From Candidatus Opitulatrix cubana (GTDB lineage Bacteria; Actinomycetota; Actinomycetes; Actinomycetales; Bifidobacteriaceae), in assembly GCA_031283665.1 (NCBI GenBank), contig JAITBJ010000089.1, positions 1 through 7,329 of the forward strand: 7,329 nt of DNA, given 5' to 3'. The notes under the pieces are model-generated. The model did not search any database and was not told the DNA's origin. It was given only the letters and a program-made list of their open reading frames with translations. A program made the position numbers and the translations under genes. Below are positions 1 through 6,720 of this stretch, one piece after another; the first letter of the stretch is position 1; every line of letters begins with the position of its first letter.

Positions 1-1173
1 CGTTTTAAATTAGAGAACTTTGTATCATCTGGTTATCTTTTAATTGCAGCAGCTGTTTTAGGTTTGCTACTCTCAAACTTGCCAACTCATCAAGCAGTTG
101 ATTCTTTTATAAACACCACTTTCGATTATCATTTTTTCCGTTTCACAGTAGATAATATAGTAGAGGAGGGGCTTCTTACTATCTTTTTTTTAAATGTTGG
201 TCTTTACTTGAAGCACGAGTTCATTTTCGGACCGTTTAATAATCCTAAAAAAGCAGCCTTACCAATTATAGCTGCTACAGGCGGAGTAATCGTGCCAACA
301 GTAATTTTTACCATCGTTGCTCTTTCCACTTCAAACTCCGAAATTATGAGCGGCTGGGCTATTCCCTCTGTCACAGATATTGCCCTATCTCTTGCAGTTT
401 TGTCATTTGCAATTGGCAAAATAAAAAGTGCTAGCTCTTCACATATTAAAACCTTTTTGATGACGCTAGCTGTAGCCGATGACATTTTTGGAATAATTAT
501 AATAGCGCTTTTTTACTCAAAAACCCTTTACCTGCCAAACTTGTTTTTCTCAATTCTGCTTGTTGCAGTTTGGTCAATCTTTTCAAGATTTGACCCTAAA
601 GCAAAGTGGCTAATCCTCGCACCAGTAGCAATCTTATCATGGCTTTTTATGTTAGAATCAGGAGTGCATACAGCAATAGTCGGCGTGCTGCTCGGATTCA
701 CTGTAAACTCCTCGCCTAAAAAAGGCAATTGGAAGTCGCGAATTGTAAAATACGAAAAAATCTCTGCACTAGTATCAGGATTAATAGTTTTGCCTGTTTA
801 TATCTTTTTCAAAATGAATATCAACTTTGCAGAGATTTTTGGTAATCTTGTTTCACAGTCTAGCAGTTCTCATTCTAATCAGATGCCAGTGTTAATGTTA
901 GCAATTGTTTTAGGGTTACTAATAGGTAAACCGTTTGGCATTATCACTTTTTCCAGGGTCTCAAACCGTTTCACACCTTTCAAATTAGATAAATCTATAT
1001 CGTCCCGCAGTTTATCAGGAATAGGCGCTTTAGCAGGCATAGGATTTACTGTTTCCTTTTTGATCGCAGATTTGTCGTATGCCTCATCTGTCACCGTAGC
1101 AGCTGCTCGTCTTGCAATTATTATTGGTTCTCTTATTTCTGCTGCAATAGGTTTTGCAATTTTCAAAAGATAA
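1..1173 (+). CDS. nhaA: Na+/H+ antiporter NhaA (5' end cut off by the window edge)
   Basis: Inner-membrane NhaA-family antiporter that exchanges cytoplasmic Na+ (or Li+) for external protons, for pH and sodium homeostasis. The frame is open from base 1 (RFKLENFVSSGYLL...), which matches the usual NhaA N-terminus. The first start-like codon inside, TTG at 64, lies within the first membrane helix and is not the real start. About 390 codons are present, close to the usual bare NhaA length (about 390), so only a few residues are missing, and there is no C-terminal thioredoxin-like fusion. Visible signatures are GLLTIFFLNVGLYLK, VTDIALSLAVLS with Asp (codon 376-378), the ion-binding Asp pair in LAVADDIFGIIIIALF (codons 478-483), SGVHTAIVGVLLGF, and the Lys of GKPFGI (codon 928-930), equivalent to the functional lysine of helix X. 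Hydrophobic helices run throughout. The stop is 25 bp before lysS. Family assignment is secure; ion preference is inferred. Confidence 0.95.
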   Translation, partial: RFKLENFVSSGYLLIAAAVLGLLLSNLPTHQAVDSFINTTFDYHFFRFTVDNIVEEGLLTIFFLNVGLYLKHEFIFGPFNNPKKAALPIIAATGGVIVPTVIFTIVALSTSNSEIMSGWAIPSVTDIALSLAVLSFAIGKIKSASSSHIKTFLMTLAVADDIFGIIIIALFYSKTLYLPNLFFSILLVAVWSIFSRFDPKAKWLILAPVAILSWLFMLESGVHTAIVGVLLGFTVNSSPKKGNWKSRIVKYEKISALVSGLIVLPVYIFFKMNINFAEIFGNLVSQSSSSHSNQMPVLMLAIVLGLLIGKPFGIITFSRVSNRFTPFKLDKSISSRSLSGIGALAGIGFTVSFLIADLSYASSVTVAAARLAIIIGSLISAAIGFAIFKR

Positions 1174-1183
1174 ACCTATTTTT

Positions 1184-1198
1184 TGATAAACTTATTCT
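1184..1198 (+). promoter_or_regulatory. Leaderless extended -10 promoter of lysS
   Basis: TGA-TAAACT (1184-1192) is followed by exactly 6 nt and then the ATG at 1199. This puts the last T of the -10 box at -7 if transcription starts on the A of ATG. TG one base upstream makes it an extended -10, and no good -35 is visible at normal spacing. There is no Shine-Dalgarno sequence. The same 9-mer at the same spacing precedes aspA, so lysS probably has its own leaderless transcript despite sitting 25 bp after nhaA. Confidence 0.7.
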
Positions 1199-2719
1199 AT
1201 GAGCGAGCAGTTATCTGAAGCAGAGCAAACTAAAATCAGGAAATCAAAAAGGCAGAAATTGCTTGATTTAGGTTTGCAAGCGTATCCTGTTGATTTACAA
1301 TTTTCATCATCTATTCCTGAAATCAGATCAAAATATAAAACTCTAAAAGCTGATGAGCGCACAGGTGATATTGTAAACACTGCAGGACGAGTTATGTATT
1401 TAAGGGGTGCAGGAAAGCTCGCATTTGTGGCGCTTCAAGATGGTGCCGGTAATAGATTGCAGGCTATGTTTTCATTAGCTCAAATTGGTGAAGACCAAAT
1501 GAAAAGTTTTAGAGCTCTTGTAGATATAGGCGATCACTTGTGGGTTGAGGGCGAAGTTATATCATCTAAAACAGGCGAACTTTCAATTTTGGTAAACACT
1601 TGGAAAATGGCATCAAAAGCATTACGCCCGCTTCCTGTTTTGCATAAAGAACTCTCAGATGATTCCCGTGTTAGAAGAAGATATTTAGAGTTAATAGTCA
1701 ATTCCCAAACCCGTGATACTGTTTATCAGCGTTCAAAAATAGTTTCTACTTTGAGAGACCAATTTCACAAAAAAGCTTTTTTGGAATTAGAAACCCCTAT
1801 GCTTCAAACCCTGCATGGCGGAGCGGCAGCGCGACCGTTTACTACTAAAATGAATGCATTTGATATAGACCTTTATTTGAGAATTGCTCCAGAGCTTTTT
1901 TTGAAAAGAGCTGTGGTTGGAGGGCTTGATAAGGTTTTTGAAATCAACCGCAATTTTAGAAACGAGGGAGTAGACTCTTCTCATTCACCAGAGTTTTCAA
2001 TGTTAGAAGCTTATGAATCTTATTCAGATTATTTCCAAATTGCTAAACTCACAAAAGAGCTTATTCAAACCACCTGTGAAGCAGTTTACGGCAGTTTACA
2101 AGTCGCGCTTACCAATGGCGAAGTTTATGATTTTGCAGGCTCTTGGGATGAAATCACACTTTATGATTCTTTGTCAGATGCTGTCGGTGAACAAATCACA
2201 CCTGATACTAAATTAGATAAGCTAATTGAGATAGCTAATGCAAAATTAGACTCCACAGAAAAAAAGCGTTTACAAAATCCTGAAGAGATGAAAAAGCTTA
2301 TTCCCGGAAAACTAGTAGAGCTGCTTTGGGAGCAGTTAGTTTGTCCTAATTTGCACAGACCCACATTTGTATATGATTTTCCGTCTGACACATCACCGCT
2401 AGTTTCTGCTCACAGAAGCAAACCCGGCATGGTTGAAAAATGGGATTTATATATAAGAGGTTTTGAGCTTGCAACAGGCTATTCTGAATTAGTTGATCCT
2501 GTGATTCAGTATGAGCGTTTAAAAGAGCAGGCTAATCTTTCTAAAAAAGGTGATGACGAGGCAATGCATTTAGATTCTGATTTTCTTGAAGCTCTTGAAT
2601 ACGGTATGCCTCCTACTGCTGGAATGGGGATGGGTATTGACCGTTTGCTTATGGCATTTACAGGCTTAGGCCTCCGCGACACCATCACTTTCCCTTTGGT
2701 TAAGCCTATTCAAGAGTAG
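1199..2719 (+). CDS. lysS: Lysyl-tRNA synthetase, class II
   Basis: Cytoplasmic homodimeric enzyme that charges tRNA-Lys with lysine using ATP. The protein has 506 residues, the normal size for bacterial LysS. A short basic N-terminal segment (KSKRQKLLDLG, from about residue 15) precedes an OB-fold anticodon-binding domain (about 58-145; GRVMYLRGAGKLAFVALQDG). The class II catalytic domain follows: motif 1 region around FLELETPMLQ (194-203), motif 2 at FEINRNFRNEG with SHSPEFSMLE (247-270), and motif 3 at GMGMGIDRLLMAF (475-487). The lysine-pocket region reads RGFELATGYSELVDP (420-434), a form I associate with actinobacterial LysS. The ATG is chosen because a -10 box lies exactly 6 nt upstream and the next frame codons lie inside the expected N-terminus. 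The stop is followed by a 344-bp gap, so it is probably the last gene of its transcript. It looks intact, with no missing catalytic motif. Confidence 0.97.
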   Translation: MSEQLSEAEQTKIRKSKRQKLLDLGLQAYPVDLQFSSSIPEIRSKYKTLKADERTGDIVNTAGRVMYLRGAGKLAFVALQDGAGNRLQAMFSLAQIGEDQMKSFRALVDIGDHLWVEGEVISSKTGELSILVNTWKMASKALRPLPVLHKELSDDSRVRRRYLELIVNSQTRDTVYQRSKIVSTLRDQFHKKAFLELETPMLQTLHGGAAARPFTTKMNAFDIDLYLRIAPELFLKRAVVGGLDKVFEINRNFRNEGVDSSHSPEFSMLEAYESYSDYFQIAKLTKELIQTTCEAVYGSLQVALTNGEVYDFAGSWDEITLYDSLSDAVGEQITPDTKLDKLIEIANAKLDSTEKKRLQNPEEMKKLIPGKLVELLWEQLVCPNLHRPTFVYDFPSDTSPLVSAHRSKPGMVEKWDLYIRGFELATGYSELVDPVIQYERLKEQANLSKKGDDEAMHLDSDFLEALEYGMPPTAGMGMGIDRLLMAFTGLGLRDTITFPLVKPIQE

Positions 2720-2821
2720 ATTTTATATATTTTTCACTATGAACAAAATTTAGACATATTTTACCTTTCTAACATTTTAATTAGTTTATAAAAATTAATC
2801 AGCTTCAAAAAAACAATTCGT
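2720..2821. other. Featureless AT-rich spacer after lysS
   Basis: Roughly one-fifth GC. No reading frame, no GC-rich hairpin followed by a T tract, and no SD-preceded start were found. A weak A/T-only pairing (TTAATT with AATTAA around 2777-2800) is too poor to call as a terminator of lysS. Confidence 0.5.
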
Positions 2822-3020
2822 AAAAAAATAATTATTTTATAAACTTGCTATTGAAATAGAATATTCAATTTTGGGGTGTATGAGACTTTCGCGCAAGATG
2901 TTCCTATTTAAGCAAGAAAGGCGAATACAACGAGCGATACCCGAGCACTGTTTCGGGAGCGAGAGACCCCATAAATTGCAATGTTTTATGAAAATAACCT
3001 ATAGAAATAATTATTTTTTT
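2822..3020 (+). repeat. Foldback element family A, copy 1 (putative structured RNA or MITE-like)
   Basis: A 199-bp element lies between lysS and dnaE, and its ends are perfectly complementary over 16 bp (2822-2837 with 3005-3020, AAAAAAATAATTATTT). Imperfect pairing continues inward to CAATTTTGGGGT (2866-2877) with ACCCCATAAATTG (2966-2978), forming stem P1. P2 is GTAT+CTTTC (2878-2890) with GAAAG+ATAC (2916-2928); its 25-nt loop carries GCGCAAG, TGTTCCT and AGCAA. P3 is CCCGA (2940-2944) with TCGGG (2953-2957) around the loop GCACTGTT, extended outward by C-G, G-C and G-A pairs. Two As (2929-2930) join P2 and P3. Positions 2852-2978 recur inverted at 6548-6674 with three mismatches and no gaps. 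The strand is assigned from mismatches that are G-A or wobble pairs only on +. The function is unknown; alternatives are a transposon-derived MITE or a terminator-like palindrome. Confidence 0.75.
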
Positions 3021-3048
3021 GTCCTTTAACATTTTCATGAGTATAAAC

Positions 3049-3063
3049 TGTTATACTTAAAAT
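3049..3063 (+). promoter_or_regulatory. Leaderless extended -10 promoter of dnaE
   Basis: TGT-TATACT (3049-3057), then TAAAAT (6 nt), then the ATG at 3064. The geometry is identical to the lysS and aspA starts. A second -10-like TAAACT sits just upstream at 3044-3049. No Shine-Dalgarno sequence precedes the ATG, so the dnaE transcript probably begins at its start codon. The promoter lies outside the foldback element that ends at 3020. Confidence 0.7.
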
Positions 3064-6000
3064 ATGTCTGATTTTGTGCATTTACATTGCCACACAGATT
3101 ATTCTATGTTAGACGGAGCAGCTAAAATAGATAAACTCGTCGCAGAGGTTGCTGCTCTCGGACAAAAAGCCGTTGCCATCACAGATCATGGAAATATGCA
3201 CGGCGCATATAAACTCTGGGAAGAGTGCAAAAAATTTGATATTAAACCCATTTTCGGAATCGAAGCTTATCTCACACCAGGCACATCTAGGTATGATAGA
3301 AACCGCATTCACTGGTCCACTCCTTCTGCTAATGGAAAATACTCTCCTGATGATATTTCCGCAAATGGCGTTTACACACATATGACGCTTTTTGCAGAAA
3401 ATAATGTTGGTCTTTCAAATTTGATAAGTGCATCATCGCGCGCATCGTTAGAGGGTCAGTGGGGTAAATATGCTCGAATGGATCGTGAGATTTTGAATGC
3501 TCATGCAAAAGGACTTATTGCTACCACAGGCTGCCCATCTGGAGAGGTTCAAACTCGTATCAAATTAGGACAAATGGATGAAGCGCTCAAAGCAGCTGGC
3601 GAGTTCCAAGATATTTTTGGAAAAGATAATTTTTTTGTAGAACTTATGAATCATGGAATTGAAATAGAAGCTCGTTCAAGAGATGCCCTTTTAGAAATAT
3701 CAAAAAAGCTCGGTGCACCGCTTTTAGCCACAAATGATTTGCACTATGTAAAAGAGTCTGATGCCACAGCTCAAGATGCTATGTTAGCGATTAATTCAGG
3801 CAATGTTTTAGTAAATCCAAAGCGTTTCAAATTTGATGGCACTGGTTATTATGTAAAATCTGCTGCCCAGATGTATGACCTTTTCAAAGACTTGCCAGAG
3901 GCTTGTGAAAATACTTTACGCATTGCAGAACGTTGCACAGCCACGTTTTCAGAAGATAGAAATCTTATGCCCGTGTTTCCCACGCCAGATGGCCAAACAG
4001 ATGTGGACTGTTTAAAAAATCAAGTGTTTGAGGGATTAAAAAAGCGTTTTCCAGCAGGCATTCCTGTAAATGTTGTGGAGCAAACAAAATATGAACTTGA
4101 AGTGATTGTGAATATGGGTTATTCGTCCTACTTTTTAATAGTTGCAGACTTTATAAACTGGGCTAAGAGCCAAGGAATTATAATTGGTCCAGGGCGTGGC
4201 TCTGCAGCAGGCTCTATGCTTTCTTATGCACTTGGCATCACAGAACTTGACCCTATGAAGCATGGACTTATTTTTGAACGCTTTTTAAATCCTGAGCGAG
4301 AGAGCAAGCCTGATATAGATGTAGATATTGAGGAGCGCCGCCGTCAAGAAGTTATAGATTATGTGTCTGATAAATATGGCGAAGATACTGTTTCTCAAAT
4401 TATCACATTTAATATAATAAAAGCCAGAAATGCTTTAAGAGATTCTGCTCGCATTTTGGGTTGGACATATAGTGTCGGCGATGAGCTAGCAAAAGCAGTC
4501 CCCCCTGATGTTCAAGGTCGCGGCGTAAAACTAACAGAAATTTTTGATGAGACTAGCCAGCGTTATAATGAGGGCGAATTTTTCAGAGAGTTAGTTTTGA
4601 AAACATCAACTGATGCAGGAGGTAAACCAAAAGTCAACCCTCGTTTATTTTACGATCCAGAGGGTAATGAATCTATGAGAGATGATTTAGTCAACTTCAA
4701 AGATGTGTATTCCTTGGCAGCCAAAATCGAGGGGCTTATCAGAAATTGGGGGGTTCATGCTTCGGGTGTGATAATGTCTTCAAAAACGATTCAAGAAACT
4801 ATTCCAATTATGCGTCGTGAAAAAGATGGAGCTATAATTACGCAATTTGAGTTTCACGATTGTGAGAGTTTAGGACTTGTCAAAATGGATTTTTTGGGTT
4901 TGAAAAACTTGAACGTTTTAGGAGATGCCCTCGCTAATATCAAAAAGTCAACTGGCGAAAATATCGTTTTAGAGACTTTACCCTTAGACGATAAAGCAAC
5001 TTATAAAATGGTTGGAGAGGGAAACACTTTAGGGGTTTTTCAGCTTGATTCTCCTAATATGCGCGCTCTTTTGAGGAGAATTAACACTGACAAATTTAAT
5101 GATATTGTAGCGTGTATTGCACTTTACAGGCCTGGTCCTATGGGTATGAACTCGCACAATAATTATGCCGATATTAAAAACAATAGATCTAAACGAGTCT
5201 CCATACACCCTGAATTAGACGAACCCTTAAAAGAGATTTTAGATGAAACTTATGGGCTAGTTGTTTATCAGGAGCAGGTGCAAAGAGCTGCTCAAAAATT
5301 AGCAGGCTATACTTTAGGAGCTGCTGATGAGCTGCGCCGCGCAATGGGCAAAAAGAAAAAAGATGTTTTGGATAAGCAGTTTATTCCTTTTTCGCAAGGT
5401 ATGAAAGAAAACGGTTTTTCAGCGGATGCTATCAAAAAACTTTGGGACACGCTTTTGCCGTTTGCAGACTATGCTTTCAATAAAGCTCATGCTGCAGCAT
5501 ACGGATTAATTGCTTATTGGACTGCATATTTAAAAACTCATTATCCTGATGAGTTTATGGCAGCACTTCTCTCAAATGAGGAAAACCCTAATAAATTAGG
5601 TACATATATAAATGAGTGCAACCGTATGAAAATCCCTGTTTTACTTCCTGATGTAAATGAATCAGATTATGCTTTTAAACCAGTTGATGGCGTTATAAGA
5701 TTTGGTCTTGGTGCTATAAAGGGAGTTGGCGGAGAGGTGATCCGTCAAATAGTTGAAACTCGTGCTGCGAAAGGAGCTTATACTTCTTTTACAGATTTTA
5801 TAAATAAAGTCCCTCTTCCTGTTGTAAACCGTAGAGTTTTAGAGTCTCTTATAAAAGCAGGAGCTTTTGATTCAATAGAAAAATCTCGCAACGCTATTTT
5901 TATGATTTTTGAGGATGCTGCAAAAGAGGTTATGGACACAAAGCACAAAGAGCTTGAGGGGCAGTATGATTTATTCTCCGGTTCTTATGATGCCGCCCCA

Positions 6001-6498
6001 GCTGTGTCTTATCAAATATCAGTTCCTGATCTTCCCGAGTGGGATAAAAACAGAAAGCTGGAGTTTGAGCGGGAGATGTTAGGATTTTATGTTTCAGAGC
6101 ATCCCCTTGAGCAGGACAAAGAAAAATTAGCCGAGATAACTCAAACAAAAATAGTTGATATTTTAGAGTATTTTCAAGATGACTCCGATGAGATTTCTGA
6201 GGATGAAAAGCAGCTCGATCAGTCTACTCAGAAGCTAGATCAGGAAAAAGTAGTTTTAGCTGGACGACTGCAAGAGGTGGAAACTAAAATTTCCAAAAAA
6301 GGCAACGCCTATGCAAATCTAATTTTTGAAGACTTGACTGGCTCCATAAATATGAGTGTTTTTGGAAAACGATATCAGGAAAACGTGACTGCTTTGAAAG
6401 AGGGTGCTGTTGTCAAAGTAAACGGCCGTATAAGTCTAGACCACCGAACTCGCTCCGTTTCTGTATCAGTCGAATCCATCACCCCCCTCATTTTCTAA
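3064..6498 (+). CDS. dnaE: DNA polymerase III alpha subunit (DnaE), replicative polymerase with intact PHP domain
   Basis: Catalytic subunit of the replicative DNA polymerase III holoenzyme. It has 1144 residues, near the usual DnaE size. The N-terminal PHP domain (about 1-230) shows all nine residues typical of a metal-binding PHP site: H8, H10, D17, H42, E67, H106, C157, D225 and H227, so it probably proofreads as in mycobacterial DnaE1. The palm follows: GPGRGSAAGSML, the catalytic pair D419 and D421 in PDIDVDIEE, and the third Asp D609 in VKMDFLGLKNL. YRPGPMGMNSH and YGLVVYQEQVQ are also present. A helix-hairpin-helix region (FGLGAIKGVGGE, about 880) precedes QYDLF at 967-971, a good beta-clamp binding motif. 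An acidic linker (about 1039-1062) leads to a C-terminal OB fold (about 1063-1110). The start is set by the -10 box 6 nt upstream and by the PHP HxH motif beginning at residue 8. Foldback elements flank it in opposite orientations. Confidence 0.98.
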   Translation: MSDFVHLHCHTDYSMLDGAAKIDKLVAEVAALGQKAVAITDHGNMHGAYKLWEECKKFDIKPIFGIEAYLTPGTSRYDRNRIHWSTPSANGKYSPDDISANGVYTHMTLFAENNVGLSNLISASSRASLEGQWGKYARMDREILNAHAKGLIATTGCPSGEVQTRIKLGQMDEALKAAGEFQDIFGKDNFFVELMNHGIEIEARSRDALLEISKKLGAPLLATNDLHYVKESDATAQDAMLAINSGNVLVNPKRFKFDGTGYYVKSAAQMYDLFKDLPEACENTLRIAERCTATFSEDRNLMPVFPTPDGQTDVDCLKNQVFEGLKKRFPAGIPVNVVEQTKYELEVIVNMGYSSYFLIVADFINWAKSQGIIIGPGRGSAAGSMLSYALGITELDPMKHGLIFERFLNPERESKPDIDVDIEERRRQEVIDYVSDKYGEDTVSQIITFNIIKARNALRDSARILGWTYSVGDELAKAVPPDVQGRGVKLTEIFDETSQRYNEGEFFRELVLKTSTDAGGKPKVNPRLFYDPEGNESMRDDLVNFKDVYSLAAKIEGLIRNWGVHASGVIMSSKTIQETIPIMRREKDGAIITQFEFHDCESLGLVKMDFLGLKNLNVLGDALANIKKSTGENIVLETLPLDDKATYKMVGEGNTLGVFQLDSPNMRALLRRINTDKFNDIVACIALYRPGPMGMNSHNNYADIKNNRSKRVSIHPELDEPLKEILDETYGLVVYQEQVQRAAQKLAGYTLGAADELRRAMGKKKKDVLDKQFIPFSQGMKENGFSADAIKKLWDTLLPFADYAFNKAHAAAYGLIAYWTAYLKTHYPDEFMAALLSNEENPNKLGTYINECNRMKIPVLLPDVNESDYAFKPVDGVIRFGLGAIKGVGGEVIRQIVETRAAKGAYTSFTDFINKVPLPVVNRRVLESLIKAGAFDSIEKSRNAIFMIFEDAAKEVMDTKHKELEGQYDLFSGSYDAAPAVSYQISVPDLPEWDKNRKLEFEREMLGFYVSEHPLEQDKEKLAEITQTKIVDILEYFQDDSDEISEDEKQLDQSTQKLDQEKVVLAGRLQEVETKISKKGNAYANLIFEDLTGSINMSVFGKRYQENVTALKEGAVVKVNGRISLDHRTRSVSVSVESITPLIF

Positions 6499-6506
6499 AT
6501 CGGACA

Positions 6507-6706
6507 AAAAATTATAAAAACTATTAGTATTTTTTCATAGAATATTACAATTTATGGGGTCTCTCGCTCCCGAAACGGTGCTCGGGTATCGCTCGTTGTA
6601 TTCGCCTTTCTTACTTAAATAGGAACATCTTGCGCGAAAATCTCATACACCCCAAAATTGAATATTCTATTTCAGAATTAGTTTATTTAAAGTTTTTATA
6701 ATTTTT
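6507..6706 (-). repeat. Foldback element family A, copy 2 (inverted relative to copy 1)
   Basis: A 200-bp element begins 8 bp after the dnaE stop. Its ends are perfectly complementary over 16 bp (AAAAATTATAAAAACT at 6507-6522 with its complement at 6691-6706), but this sequence differs from the ends of copy 1. The core 6548-6674 is the reverse complement of 2852-2978 with three mismatches, all C/T on the element strand. One changes a P2 C-G pair to U-G, one lies in the P2 loop and one in the P3 loop (GCACCGTT), so the fold is preserved. Similarity continues more weakly about 25 bp past the core on the dnaE side. Because it sits right behind dnaE and its + strand ends in a T-rich arm, it may also end the dnaE transcript. 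Its function as an element is unknown. Confidence 0.75.
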
Positions 6707-6720
6707 GTGCAAATTTTTGC

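Noticed and set aside
1174..1198. nhaA-lysS as a simple co-transcribed operon
   Set aside because: The 25-bp gap holds a -10 box at exact leaderless spacing, so lysS most likely has its own transcript; readthrough from nhaA cannot be excluded.
2161..2391. Minus-strand frames of 60-95 codons inside nhaA, lysS and dnaE
   Set aside because: They are antisense shadows of strongly conserved coding regions with no start signals of the type seen for the real genes.
2822..3020. CRISPR array, tRNA or hammerhead ribozyme in the foldback elements
   Set aside because: There are no regularly spaced direct repeats, no T-loop or cloverleaf with CCA end, and no CUGAUGA plus GAAA hammerhead core, although the three-way junction invited the comparison.
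2899..3029. Open frame on + within element A1 beginning MFLFKQERR
   Set aside because: The copy in A2 has TAA at codon 6 owing to one of the three core substitutions, there is no ribosome binding site, and the region is explained by RNA-like pairing.
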